A stretch of 64,000 bases of DNA from Mactra quadrangularis (GCA_025267735.1 CM046304.1:1178001-1242000); one strand, 5' to 3'. Shown: positions 43,266 through 55,507, counted from the first letter of the stretch. Notes: generated from the sequence alone by a model not told the origin. Program-made: numbers and translations.

Positions 43266-44010
43266 GATTAATATACACAATGTACACAAATAGCCTAATT
43301 GTACACAAATATTTCAGGTATATGTACACAAATATTCATTTTTGTGCAAAAATACTTCGTGTACACAATTTTTTTACACACTAGCCTAATTGTACACAAA
43401 TATTTCAGATATATGTACACAAATATTCATTTTTGTGCAAAAATACTGCAAGTGTACACAAATATTCTATAAATTTGTACACAAACATCCACGTTTAACA
43501 TAAAGATTTTCTATGAGTGTACACAAATATTCATAAATTTGTACACAAATATGTATTGTTGTGCATGAAGATTCCTTTATGTGTACACTAATATTATACC
43601 ATTTGTACACAAATAATCCGTGATGTACTTCTATGTGTGTACACAAATATCCCATGCTGTACTTCTATTTGTGTACACAAGTATTTCATACATATGTACA
43701 CAAATATATTCATGTAAACAAAAAACGTGTATACATTTGTGGACAAATGTTAAAGTACACAAATAATTGTATTTTACACAAATACATGAATATACATTAA
43801 CATATACTTAAATATACACAAACAAGTATTTGAACTATATTTATGTAACATTAAATGTACACATAAACAAGAACATATTCATGTTCACAAATATATTCAT
43901 GCACAAAACATGAATATGAATTTATAAATTTGTGTACATAATAATTGTGTACAATTATTTAAAAGTTCATGTACACAAACATTATCAAATGTACAAAAAC
44001 ATCTTTATAC
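43266..44010. repeat. Degenerate array of TGTACACAAATATT motifs
   Basis: About twenty or more copies of (G)TGTACACAAATATTC occur at irregular spacing of roughly 20-40 bp, densest at 43295-43710. Two of the early units are duplicated as a pair (43295-43345 and 43385-43445). On the minus strand the motif reads ATTTGTGTACA. The 62-codon minus frame (CVQIYEYLCTLIENL) reflects it. Confidence 0.85.
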
Positions 44011-44214
44011 ACAAAACCTGAATAAATGGGCGAAATATGTGGCTCTGAACAATATTCAACGATAATAAAAAAATGTAATATCAAAATGTACATAGTAATG
44101 AAAATGTTAAGTTTTTGCATAGTAATGTTTCTGATAAAAAAGTAACAATAAAAGGTTCAATGAGACACTCTTTCTCTGTGTAAATCTTAGATATGTACAC
44201 ATCATAATATACAT

Positions 44215-44385
44215 GTAGTAAAGTTCCGCTATTTAGACCAGCAAAATAGATGGTCTTAATAGCGAAACAGTCTTATTGTAGAGACCCTTTTGTTCAAACA
44301 TCAAGCATTTGGGACTTAATTATTGTCAAAAAGTGCATGATTTTTAAATAACAAAAGTGGTCTTAATAGCGGAACTTTACTGTAA
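44215..44385. mobile_element. MITE-12, compact full copy
   Basis: GTAGTAAAGTTCCGCTATTT and TAATAGCGGAACTTTACTGT pair, as do AGACCAGCAAAATAGATGGT and nearby words. This 171-bp copy defines the family. Confidence 0.88.
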
Positions 44386-45662
44386 GAAAGCATAAAAAAC
44401 ATTAAATATAAAATATCAACATAAAACAAAGTAAAACATTTAAGATCTATATATTCCTGACTTATTCTATTTGTTACACAATGTTAACTTTACATATTAA
44501 CAAAGTATCCTTCTGTAATGCCAAATAATGCTTTCAGCATCAATATACTAGGGCCCCCATATGTCACCTTTACTAATCAAAGCGCCGATAGAGCTGTCCA
44601 GACATGGATTTAACAAGGTAAAATTTGGTGGTGTCATTAGAAAGAGGACTTGCTAAGATACTGATACACAATCCATGCTAAAAACTAAAATAGGGTAATC
44701 TTTTGCTAGAAATGAACTAGATTCAGTTAATTGTCAATCCTTTGGTCCATATTAACAGCCATTCCTGTTCACTCATATCATTAGGGATCAAACTGGTTTG
44801 AGTATGAAAATTCAGTCTAAAACTGATTAATGAAGTCCGCCAACATTTTAACTAATCCGACCAAGTTAGATTAACCCAAAAATAGTGCTACATATGGTAC
44901 TAGGGCCTGATTAAAAAATATGGCATTAACATGATTATACGACAACCCATTTAGGAATATTGAGGAATATCTTGCCCTCCTAAGCTGTGTATGTCAACAC
45001 CACTATAATTAATAAGGAAGTGTTGGAGCCCTTCTTAAAACAGTTTTCGAAAATTCTGCTGCAGAAATCAAAATTTCTCGAAGAAATAGTACAGCAGATA
45101 GCCTAGGAGGCAGTTAAAGGCAAGACAATGTCCAATCTGTAATTCCTACACTTCAACATTACAAGTCATTGCAGGCAGACGTCACAGTATCATCACAAAA
45201 GCTCAATATTTGAACGGTACATTGTATATTATAAATACATGCACATGTTCAGTAAAAATTTGAAAGCTTTAGCAAGGATTGCTCCAACTACCCACATGGG
45301 TCAATTATCTAACTCTGCACCAAGATACATGTTTCTATGTAAAAGCCCATAGAAAAGTAGCAACAAACAGAAGGCAGATAAAATGTCGAATTTTGACATT
45401 TTGAACCAAGGCTTGCTAGAACTTTCAGTCATGAACCATCTATTTCAAGCTTTCTAACTTTTACTATACAATAAACAGAACAAAAAATCTATTCTTTATA
45501 AAAACAGATCTACACACAAATGTTTATATTTCATAGCTTGGCTAATACATGTAAATTTCTGTCACTAATGCTGTTATGCCGACCATGCCTGTACAAATCA
45601 CCATTATCATCATCATCATCTTCATCATCATTTTTATCACCATTCTTGCTGTCATAAAAAGT
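44386..45662 (-). other. Probable 3' UTR or flank of the PLEKHA-like gene
   Basis: No open frame or matched repeat was found. A short ATC-repeat at 45600-45640 mirrors the Asp/Asn-rich codons of the neighbouring last exon. The transcript end is not identifiable. Confidence 0.35.
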
Positions 45663-46009
45663 TTATATTTTAAAGTTTGGTTGGTAACTTCGATCAATAA
45701 ATCTATTGTCATCATTCTGGTGCCTGTACAAACCACCATCACCATTACGACCATCATCATCGTCATCACCATTTTCATCATTATTGTTGTTATAGGAATC
45801 TTTATTATAATAATCTGTGTAATAATTCTCTCTGTCGTCCGTGTACGATCTATCTCCGCCTACAGGGTAACTATTAGACTCTTTATTATTAGTTTCCAGG
45901 GTATTATATGAGTTATTATTGGCGTCGCTGTTATAGGCATCGTCACCATGGTGATCTGTCACCATATCATCATTCTTACTGGAACCAGACCATGTCTTAC
46001 GTCTTTCAG
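45663..46009 (-). CDS. PLEKHA-like gene, last coding exon
   Basis: The minus-strand acceptor is TTCTATTTTTAG|CTGAAAG. The split codon g|ct gives Ala, then ERRKTWSGSSKNDDMVTDHH and a long Asn/Asp/Tyr-rich tail (YYTDYYNKDSYNNNNDENGD) to a stop. The total is 114 residues in this exon. The last residues are YQPNFKI: F-x-I at the C terminus would fit a class II PDZ ligand (inference). The tail is low complexity and probably disordered. Confidence 0.8.
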
Positions 46010-46140
46010 CTAAAAATAGAAATAATTACAAAGATCAGTAAATTTCATGCCATTTTAGATAATTTTTACATCCAAAATTTTCAATTTCAGAAAAAAGAAC
46101 CCTTATTAAAATTCACTCTGAAAGTATGACCATCTATTTT

Positions 46141-46437
46141 ATGTTGTTTTTTGTTGGGTTTTAACGCTGTAGCAATACATTGTATAGGTCATATAACGGC
46201 ATCCACCAAACTTAACCTAGCTTTCCTGGACCGTTGTCTATAACCACTACTCACCTACCCTTCCACAAAGCCAGAAACTTCTCCAAACACATTTTTAACA
46301 GAGGAAAATTGACATAATTGTCAAATTTTTCATGGAAGGGTATAACCTCCCCACTCGGGATTCGAACCTGTACCCCCCCCTCAGGACACTAGATTCGAAA
46401 TTCAGGAGCGCTACTAACTGCACTACCGACCCGAGTT
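46141..46437 (-). mobile_element. SINE-A, copy
   Basis: GTTGGGTTTTAACGCTGTAG (tail), ACCTAGCTTTCCTGGACC, CTACTCACCTACCCTTCC, then the reversed head GGGATTCGAACCTGTACC at 46358-46375 (B box) and ACTGCACTACCGACCC. Confidence 0.92.
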
Positions 46438-47297
46438 TAAAACTCTTGACATTAAAGTTCATATTTTGAGTGCAATGCTACATTTTACTTCATTATTTCA
46501 TGAATAAAAATTTACAGGACCAAAAATCTGAACAGCCACAGTAACATAGAGTACAGTCAAATTGGTAAAACAAAATTGGTTGAAAATCAATACTAATTGT
46601 AATCATTTTACTTAATTATTGAAAGTTTAGATAAAAGAAATATGGATGAACCATTGTGCAATCTAAAAAACATACAACCAATAGCTTTTTCAATAAACTC
46701 AGTCTATTGGCTTAAGTCCACTGGCTAAATATTGAAAACTGTATAAGCAAAACAACACACAAATAATTATGAACCGGCCCTAGTTTCATGAAAAAACTCA
46801 ACTTTGTACTCAAACTCAATCTTATGTTTTGATCATAAATTTTACATATTTAATCAATCTTACAACAAATGTAGTATCATTAGAAACCCCAATAGTGATT
46901 TAAAAGCTATATTATATATATAAAATAAAACTGACTACTCATTTTTGGATAAGGTTTAATTTAATTGTATTGATTTAAGTCTGTTAATCAACTGATGAGT
47001 TTAGTCTCAAGTGAAAATTGAGTTTGTGGCTTTAAGTTTATAATCAAACCCATGATATTTAATGTTATTACATTTTACATATTTTCATTATTATAATCAT
47101 CTAATAACAGCCATTCCAACTACATTGACATGCTATTTTGAGACCAAAAAACACTTGAGTCTGTTATTGAGTTCATACTTAAGTTTGTTTGTGAAACTGG
47201 AGCCAGATTAAAAGAGAATCAAACTGTTTACAATACATTTGTACAAAAACATGTACATCAACAATGTCTGTTTACATAATTTTATAAAATATTTATA
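46438..47297. other. Intron, nothing recognised
   Basis: A/T-rich sequence without matched repeats or exon candidates. Confidence 0.4.
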
Positions 47298-47360
47298 TTG
47301 ATAAATTTTATTCAACAGTCAATGACATATATATTAACCCTGCTGATTTAAATACTTGCT
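47298..47360 (+). mobile_element. MITE-5, left-arm fragment
   Basis: TTGATAAATTTTATTCAACA to CCCTGCTGATTTAAATACTT. The other half is absent. Confidence 0.8.
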
Positions 47361-47419
47361 ACTTCCAGAAGAAAACTTTGTTTGTACTAAATGTACTTGA
47401 ACAAAACAAAGTCAAAACA

Positions 47420-47700
47420 AGAGCACCGCTAGGCGAAGCATTATATGCCCATAAGTGTTGTTTTTTTAGTTAAGTGCTCCAGAAACTGTTTTCAGTTTTA
47501 AGGTAATAGTGACCTTGACTTTTGACCTTGAGACCCCAAAATCAATAGGGGTCTTCTACCCGGTATGGACAATCATCGTATGAAGTTTGAATATTGTGGG
47601 GCAAATGGACTTAAGTTATGCTCTGGAAACCAAATTGCTGACAGACGGACAGATGGACAGACGGATGCCAGGGGGTATAACATGATATGCCCGAAATTCT
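47420..47700 (+). repeat. Dispersed 'gtgaccttgacttttgacc' repeat
   Basis: AGAGCACCGCTAGGCGAAGC, GTGACCTTGACTTTTGACC, AAAATCAATAGGGGTCTTCT, CAGACGGACAGATGGACAGA and GGGGGTATAACATGATATGC. Sequences of this form are widespread in bivalve and other marine invertebrate DNA (from memory). It is a single copy here. Confidence 0.8.
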
Positions 47701-48180
47701 TTCAGCATATAATAAAAATGTACGGTATATACACAGAACAATAGAATTTAATAAATGTTGCATACTTTTCAGCAATAAAATCGAAAATAGCTTTGTTCAG
47801 CACAGACTCATTCCGTATAAACAAATCTTATTCGACTGAAAATACCCATAAATTTGAGTTAAGAATACGGGCCCCGTATTATCAAGCGTCTTACGACCAA
47901 TTTAGTCGTAAATTCTTCTAAATTGTACTGTTAAATTAACGTAAGATTTTTGATAATACGCTGTCACAATTTATTTATATCATTTTACGTCTGAGTATAT
48001 ATGAAGTAACAATCACATCATTACTAGCGACTAATATAACAAACAAAACACTCTCTGGCCATTTTATAACACAACATATCTTATATACCTTTTATATAAC
48101 TATATACATAACTGGTTTGTCCTCTTCTATATAAGAAATTTAATGATAATTATGTTAATAATATAATAACACTCTTTTTT

Positions 48181-48419
48181 TTACTTTTAGGTTTAACGCC
48201 GTTTCAACATAATTTTAGGTCATTTTACGGCGTTCAGCGCACCTAACCTAGCTTTCCTGGACCATTGTCTATAACCAGTACTCACCTACCCTTCCACAAG
48301 GCCGGAAACTTCTCCATATTATCTAATCAAAGGTGGAAAATTTACATTTTATAGTTAAATTTTTATGGAAGGTTTAAAAAATATAACCTAGTTGAAATCT
48401 GTAAATGAGTACCTTTAAT
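48181..48419 (-). mobile_element. SINE-A truncated against a MITE-4 end
   Basis: GGTTTAACGCCGTTTCAACA to TTTTATGGAAGG is SINE-A without its head. 48391-48419 (GTTGAAATCTGTAAATGAGTACCTTTAA in part) is the terminal 29 bp of MITE-4. A deletion probably joined the two. Confidence 0.8.
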
Positions 48420-48718
48420 TTTTCAAAAGCACTATGTTTAAATACCAATTGATATAGAAATGAGGAGTTACATAATTTTCTTTAGGTTGTTAATAGAGTA
48501 ATCTGGAAGGATCTTGATTGATCCTTTTATGTCGTCATTACATTGTTATACCATAAAGTACTTCATAACTTCTTTAAAGTTAAATACAAAATTTAACACA
48601 ATTTTGTCATTTTATAATTACGAAGGTTGCCCACTAGCTTGTAGTAAGTGCATTGCATTAAAGAATGAGTAACTACAGTCCTGCGGGCAACCCTCAAATT
48701 ATGTTTATATATTATCCT

Positions 48719-48896
48719 ATTGTTAAATTTTATTCAGATGTCAGTGTTGCTGATTTAAATACTCATTTGTTTGATAAAATCCACTTATATAGAAATGGAC
48801 AACTATTTTTTCAATAGAACAGCAGTACCAAAGAGAGTATTTAAATTAGCAAAGTTAATGTATGCACCACTGACAGTTGAATGAAAATTTAACAAT
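48719..48896. mobile_element. MITE-5 abutting a splice donor
   Basis: TTGTTAAATTTTATTCAGAT (left) to CCACTGACAGTTGAATGAAA, TTTAACAA (right). On the minus strand the element begins nine bases after the end of the exon at 48907. Confidence 0.9.
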
Positions 48897-48906
48897 TGTA
48901 ACTCAC

Positions 48907-49055
48907 CTGCAAATTGACGAGATTTTCTCTTCACTTGTTCAGCGAGTTCTTGGTTGATACCTAGCAATAATTCTCGCTGTTTTTTCTCCTGTTGAACTCG
49001 TTCGTGTACCTCGCCAGCTACTTTGCTCACGTCTGGCTGAGACAGGGAGTGTACG
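48907..49055 (-). CDS. PLEKHA-like gene, exon with conserved helical block
   Basis: The acceptor is TTAATTTCAG|C, donor GCAG|GTGAGT. The leading c completes a Ser codon from the previous exon. It encodes VHSLSQPDVSKVAGEVHERV and EKKQRELLLGINQELAEQVK and RKSRQFA. The QQEKKQRE..I..ELA..VKRKSRQ.AAER pattern resembles the last helical region of PLEKHA5/6/7 (recall, not a search). It is charged and amphipathic, suiting a coiled coil. Confidence 0.82.
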
Positions 49056-50095
49056 CTGAAATTAAAAATAATACTTTCCATTTCCATAGCAACACAAGTG
49101 AACAAAAAGAAAATGTATTTTAGGTCTCCATAGCAACACCAGTAAACAAATAGAAAATATTCCTGGACTTTTAGCATAAGATCTATTTTGATGGGTCATT
49201 GCAAAACTAGGCTAACTACATGTACATAAAGAAGAATAAAGCCATTTTGCTCATAAATATGAGGGAACATCTTTATGAGACCTAAGAGATTTGACTTAAC
49301 ACCAGCAAAAAAAAATAAATTGGGGCCTATAAGAGTAGTAAAATCCTACATCATAAGATGTCCTAATTTTTGTAACTAATTCATTACTATAATTTTTGAA
49401 ATAACAAAACAATTGTGAGCACATTCTTAATATAAGTAATAAATTGAGTGGCATAGCTAGTGCACTTTGACCAAAACCATTTATACATAATACTAAATCT
49501 TCTTCCCTGCAAAATGGATTTCATGAAATCATGAAATTTTCAATACCATCATGCATTGTTCATGAACTCCCTTAGATTTCCTTATAACTTTGAAATTTTA
49601 TGCATAGAGTGAGGTTTGATTCACTTTATGACGTTTTAACTCATTTTGAAAACAGAATATAAACATGCTCCACCCAGCCCCTTTTTCTCCACCCTGTCAT
49701 TTTCACCAAAGTCCTTCCAGATTTTGCAAAACAAACCTAACATGCACAATAAAACCAACACCCACTAGGCACTAGCCTCTAGTGTACCCTATCCATTCTT
49801 ATTTCCTGTCTCCCTGTCCTTTTCCAGAGTTACAGAACAAACACAAAACACTGGCTGATTATTCAATTTAAATCATTCAAAATTTGGTCAAGGTTAACAA
49901 GCTATATTTTGAAGTAAACTCTTACACTAGCTCACAGAACACATGACTAGCAGCTACAATAATTCACACACTTAATCCGATTCCTACGTTTGTGAGTACA
50001 GAAGTACTGTAGTGAGTATTTAAATCAGCGAGGTTAATATAATATATTAACCCATATTATGCCCCACTGACAATAGAATAAAATTCATCAATAAA
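49056..50095. other. Intron; ends in a MITE-5 right fragment (49990-50095)
   Basis: It is mostly unmatched. 49990-50095 has AGTACTGTAGTGAGTATTTA, AATCAGCGAGGTTAAT, CCACTGACAATAGAATAAAA, which is the right half of MITE-5. Confidence 0.6.
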
Positions 50096-50749
50096 AAACA
50101 GATAAGTTAAAATTTTGATACACTAGATTAAGAGTTAGTCCCATATCCAGAAACAGTCTTTATATTAACATTGTTGTTTAACCACAGCCAGACCATTCAA
50201 CCCTGGGTATCTGACAATGTTATACAACATGCCTAGTGTAGGTTATTATAAAAGAATAACTGTCTTGATTAACAATTTTATAATTCTAATTACTTCATTA
50301 ATTAGAGTACAATTTTACATGAATAATTTATACGATACAGATTTCTTTGTTCTTTTTTTTTCTTTTAATATAACAAAATACATATACATGTATATTCTGT
50401 TTTTGTTAGTTTTTGCTTAGAATTTGTTTAAGACCCTTGGCTTACAAGACAAATTTCTCTCTGGACTGAGCTATCAAGCCACTTACATATCCTTCTCTCC
50501 ATAATGATAAAAGTAAGTACCACGTACGGCATACTCCCCCCACCAACTGGAAATTCATCTTGAATTTCAAAATCTAAGACCTTTTCAGGAGCAATTATTT
50601 GTTACAAGCATTTCTCAACTAACACAAGAACTTACTTGATTACAACTATGAATTCCAATATGGCATAAAATAAGAAGCTCTTCTTTCAATAAAAAAACAT
50701 CACATCAAACAAAAACAATATTAATACTAAAGTAACCAGAGTAAATAAG

Positions 50750-51026
50750 TACGGTGGCATAGAGGTGACATGGAGATATATTTAATTTCTTACGTGCGCA
50801 CACAATAAAGTTTATGTGGCCACGTATTAGGCGGCCATTTTCGACAACTCTCATTGGTCAATTATTATGTGCACATGTAAAGCTATTGCGTGGCTACGTA
50901 AAGCTATTACGTAGCCACGTAAACATTATTGCGTGCGCACGTAATAGCTACTGCGTGGCCACATAAAGCTTTTACGTGGCCACGCAAAAATTAAATACAT
51001 CTCCATGTCACCTCTATGCCACTGTA
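50750..51026. mobile_element. MITE-9, copy 1, packed with palindromes
   Basis: The ends are TACGGTGGCATAGAGGTGAC and GTCACCTCTATGCCACTGTA. The inside has ACGTGGCCACGT-type and ACGTGCGCACGT-type dyads repeated with AAAGCTATT spacers, plus CGACAACTCTCATTGGTCAA. Copy 2 is at 53677. Confidence 0.92.
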
Positions 51027-51344
51027 AAATTAGTCTATTAATATAAAAAAATCTTTGTCCAATTTCCAACAGTGTGCAGAAATTTCAAACAAAATTGTGT
51101 GCAATAATAATAAGAAAATATTAATTAATTTGATAAAAATCAACTCAATGACCCATTGACCTCTGTTACCATAGCAACTTTTAACACTTACCAATTGCTG
51201 AATATATGAATAAAAAAAAATATCATCATAAATAAAATGCTTAACAAATATTTTTTGGCAAATCTCAACATCTGACAAATTTTGATCACTAATGCAGTGT
51301 ACACTACTGGTTAGTTCAGTCAGTTGGTTGACTTCAGAACAAGG

Positions 51345-52578
51345 GGCCATGGGCTCAAATCAAAGGGTCATAAGTTCAAATCAAACAGTCATGGGCTCAA
51401 ATCAAAGGGTCATTGGTTCAAATCAAAGGGCCATTGGTTCAAATCAAAGAGTCATCGGTTCAAATATAAGGGCCATTGGTTCAAATGGGTTCAAATCTAA
51501 GGGTCATTGGTTCAAATTTAAGGGCCATTGGTTCAAATCTAAGGGCCATTGGTTCAAATCTAAGGGTCATTGGTTCAAAGCTAAGGGCCATTGGTTCAAA
51601 TCTAAGGGCCATGGGTTCAAATCTAAGGGCCATTGGTTCAAATCTAAGGGCCAATGGTTCAAATCTAAGGGCCATTGGTTCAAATCTAAGGGCCATTGGC
51701 TCAAATCTAAGGGCCATGGGTTCAAATCAAAAGGTCCTGGGTTCAAATCAATGGGTCATTGGTTCAAATCTAAGGGCCATTGGTTCAAATCTAAGGGCCA
51801 TGGGTTAAAATCTAAGGGCCAATGGTTCAAATCTAAGGGTCATTGGTTCAAATCTAAGGGCCATTGGTTCAAATCTAAGGGCCATTGGTTCAAATCTAAG
51901 GGACATGGGTTAAAATCAAAAGGTCCTGGGTTCAAATCAATGGGTCATTGGTTCAAATCTAAGGGCCATTGGTTCAAATCTAAGGGCCATTGGTTCAAAT
52001 CTAAGGGCCATGGGTTAAAATCAAAAGGTCATGGGTTCAAATCAAGGGATTGTGGGTTCAAATCAAGGGTCATAGGTTCAAATCAAAAGGCCATTGGTTC
52101 AAATCAAAAGGTCATGGGTTCAAATCAAGGGGGTCAGGGTTCAAATAAGGGCCATAGGTTTAAATAAAGGGGTCATGGTATAATATCAAAAGGTCATGGG
52201 TTCAAATCAATGGGTCATTGGTTCAAATCTAATGGCCATTGGTTCAAATCTAATGGCCATTGGTTCAAATTGGTTCAAATCTAAGGGTCATTGGTTCAAA
52301 TTTAAGGGCCATTGGTTCAAATCTAAGGGTCATTGGTTCAAATCTAAAGGCCATTGGTCCAAATCTAAGGGTCGTTGGTTCAAATCTAAGGGCCATGGGT
52401 TAAAATCAAACGGTCATGGGTTCAAATCAAGGGGTCATAGGTTCAAATCAAAAGGCCATGGGTTCAAATCAAAAGGTCATGGGTTCAAATCAAGGGGTCA
52501 GGGTTCAAATAAGGGTCATAGGTTTAAATAAAGGGGTCATGTGTTCAAAACAAAGGGCCATGGGTTCAAATCAAAAGG
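51345..52578. repeat. 21-bp minisatellite, about 58 copies
   Basis: The unit is GGTTCAAATCTAAGGGCCAT+T with variants (AAATCAA, GGTCATG). As 21 is a multiple of three, frames stay open on several frames (GHWFKSK on plus, RFEPMAL on minus), up to 291 codons. It lies in an intron of the minus-strand gene and has no splice-compatible context, so it is not coding. Confidence 0.95.
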
Positions 52579-53219
52579 TCATAAGGGAATCATACCATCA
52601 TATTGAGTGATCATGGATTTCAAGGGGTCAACCCCTAAATTAAGTCACATACTCAACTCTCTGAGAATTGACCCTACAAACCCTTAATCAACAGTCTCAT
52701 ACTCAACTTATAGAGCTTAACAGGCAAATTGAACAAGGGCTACCCTATATTTAAAGCTAGTAATACAAATTATATGTTTTTAAAATAATAAAAGTTACAT
52801 AAATTAATAAAGATATTTATTTTAAATGACTTCTTTAGCTCAGAAGATACATGAGAGATGACACAAATAAATTAATGTAATTATTAATGTTAGAAAATAA
52901 TGTTTCATGAATAAACTTCATTACAATTTATAATGTATACACATGAAGTCTTATGCCAGCAGGTTTTAATAAAAATAAATGTTTTTTTTCTACTTAAAAG
53001 TTTTAAAGATTTGGCTTGGAGGTTTGCACATATGTAAAAAATGACTTTTTCATTCATTTTCAGACCGGCAGACTTTTAAGGGGGGGGGGGCAGGGGCTCC
53101 AGTAGATTTAATACTGACACTACAAATCAAGTCTCAAACGTTTTATTCAAGTTTTAGTAAAGTTTGAAATCAGTTTAAAATCAAAATAAAAAATTAAAAC
53201 ACAACATTTCAGCAAAGTA

Positions 53220-53500
53220 AACAAGTAAATCTGTGAGCTAATGCTCACTAGTGATACCCCCGCCAAAATCTAAAAATATGCGACAAACAGGAAGTAGATG
53301 AGCGAGGAGCATGAAATCGCTTTACACCACATGGGACTATAGGATAAAGCAATATGCAAAGTTTCAGGCTGCTGCATGGTATAGTTGCTGAGAAAACTGT
53401 GACGGAAATTTTGTAACGGACGGACGGACGGACGCACACACGCACGCACGGACAAGGGTAAAACAGTATACCCCCCCGCTTCGTCGAAGCGGGGGTATAA
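53220..53500 (-). repeat. CCGT-rich 'SVRPSV' dispersed repeat, copy 2
   Basis: The reverse complement of 4129-4400, ending in CCCCGCTTCGTCGAAGCGGG, a perfect terminal hairpin. The tandem GGAC/GCAC words correspond to the CCGT run. Confidence 0.88.
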
Positions 53501-53676
53501 AAACACTCAAAAAATAAAAGTGACCTAGCCAGAAAAAAACGGGGAAAAAATAGAATACATATTTAAAACTTAAAAAATGTGATTAAGTGATTCTATTTAT
53601 TTATAATACATGTACAATATATATTTGTAACAACAACAAAACTTTTCACTTTAAAAATATCTAAGAATGAGCATAC

Positions 53677-53980
53677 TACGGTGGCATAGAGGTGACATGA
53701 AGATATATTAAAAATTTACGTGCGCATGCAATAACTTTTAAGTGGCCACGCAAAAGCTGTATCTGCCCACGCAGTAGCTATTACATGCATGTGCAATAAT
53801 GTTTACGTGGCCACGCAATAGCTGTACGTGCGCACACCCAACAAAATGGCCGCCAATTTCGACAACTCTCATTGGTCAATTATAACGTGCGCACGTAAAG
53901 CTATTGCGTGGCCACGTAAACGTTATTGTGTGTGCATGTAAATTTTAAATATTTCTCCATGTCACCTCTATGCCACCGTA
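53677..53980. mobile_element. MITE-9, copy 2, with target duplication
   Basis: TACGGTGGCATAGAGGTGAC to CTCTATGCCACCGTA. GCATAC flanks both sides (53671-53676, 53981-53986). It has the same CGTGGCCACG and CGTGCGCACG dyads and ATGGCCGCCAATTTCG core as copy 1. Confidence 0.92.
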
Positions 53981-54534
53981 GCATACAGACTTTAAACTGA
54001 ACTTGTTTTACTTTTAAAATATAAACAAATTAAGTTCATTATTTTCAGCAACAAATGTTTCATAGAAAAAAACAGACTTTAGACTGAGCCATTTGCTTTA
54101 AAACATAAACTATGTACCTGATAGTACATTATTTTCTCGGACAATAAAAAACCCTACAGAAACAACAGTGCTGGTGTTTTTAGAATAATCGTACCACAAC
54201 AACAACAATACACAACAACCATGGTTACGGGACCAAGATGCAATAGTTTTACTTTATGATAAATGTTACAAAGTTATTTTTATCGTATATTTTTTAGCAT
54301 GCCACTTACCTCTAACGGTGGATAGTGATATCGACTACGAATAAAAAAACATCAATAAAAACTTTTAGCTATTCAAGAAAGAACCCATTTTTTTTCCATT
54401 TTTAAACGATTTATACTCATAGAATTTGAATCCTTATACATATATACTTTTTTAAATAGTAAACATTGTGACACTATTTAATATTGGATATTAAATTTTC
54501 ACTTCCCCCGAAAATCATTTATTACTTATTGTTT

Positions 54535-54826
54535 GTTTGTTTTTACTGGGTTCAATGCCGTGTCAACACAATTAATGTCATTTTACAGCGTCCAGCACAC
54601 CTAACATAGCTTTCCTGGACCATTGTCTATAACCAGTACTCACCTACCCTTCCACAAGGCCCGAAACTTTTCCATATTATCTAATCAATGGAGGAAAATT
54701 TACAAAATTGTCAAATTTTTTTATGGAAGGGTATAACCTCCTTGGGTGGGATTCGAACCTGTACCCCCTTCAGGATACGAGATTTCAAATCCTGGCGTGC
54801 TACCAACTGCGCTATCCACCGGGATT
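54535..54826 (-). mobile_element. SINE-A, best-preserved copy
   Basis: The minus strand begins with a tRNA-like head: GGATAGCGCAGTTGGTAGCA (A box) and ACAGGTTCGAATCCC (B box). A body of about 210 bp follows and the element ends in (AAACA)n. Full length is about 290-305 bp. It gives the orientation for the other copies. Confidence 0.93.
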
Positions 54827-55289
54827 TTTATTTTTGATGACAGATCATGGCTATACAGTGATCTTGTCTTGACATGTAGACTTAAAAATAAAATTTATCT
54901 TTAGTTTTTGTACAAATGTAAAAAAAATCTAGAATTATGTAGAAGTGAATTGATAGATAAAAGAAACATTTTGTCATTTTCATTTTCTGATGTTAACAAA
55001 TATCTATCCCAGCCATAAATAGAGTCCTAAAACAATTCATGGTCATATTTTATCATACTCATATTTTAAACTCTCAAGTAAAAAGAAAAACATGCATAAA
55101 AAAGGAAACAAATATAAGCTCTCTAACAATAGAGGTATCATGCTTATAAGTTATAATAATAAAAGTTTAACAAAAATCAAATATACAGAGTGCAGCAAAA
55201 TTAAACATGCTACATGATAATGCTATAGAAAAAATATTGTGATTTGCAAAAGAAAACTAAGGCTTTTGTACGTACTGACTAAAATATAA

Positions 55290-55507
55290 TACGGTCACAA
55301 CAAGTTGATCATATGTTCTATTGATTTCCTCGCACCTTAATTTTTATGATTTTTACAAAAAAAATTATTTTTATTTCCTCACTCGCTCATAAAATTTGGT
55401 AAAACCCCTATATAAAGCAACTGAACTAAGACTTCGTTTTTCTTCGCTCACTCGCCACATTTTTCCAGAAAAATCCGTAGAGCACATCATCAACTTGTTG
55501 TGGCCTA
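55290..55507. mobile_element. MITE-10, copy 2
   Basis: ACGGTCACAACAAGTTGATC and CATCAACTTGTTGTGGCCT. The core has CTCACTCGCTCA and CTTCGCTCACTCGCC, the reverse of the GAGCGAGCGAAG words in copy 1. Confidence 0.85.

Noticed and set aside
43467..43655. Cys-rich 62-codon minus frame
   Set aside because: The cysteines come from the repeated TGTACACAAAT motif; no start context or signal peptide.
51292..52167. 291-codon open frame of GHWFKSK repeats
   Set aside because: The 21-bp minisatellite keeps several frames open on both strands. It lies in an intron of a minus-strand gene and has no start or splice context.
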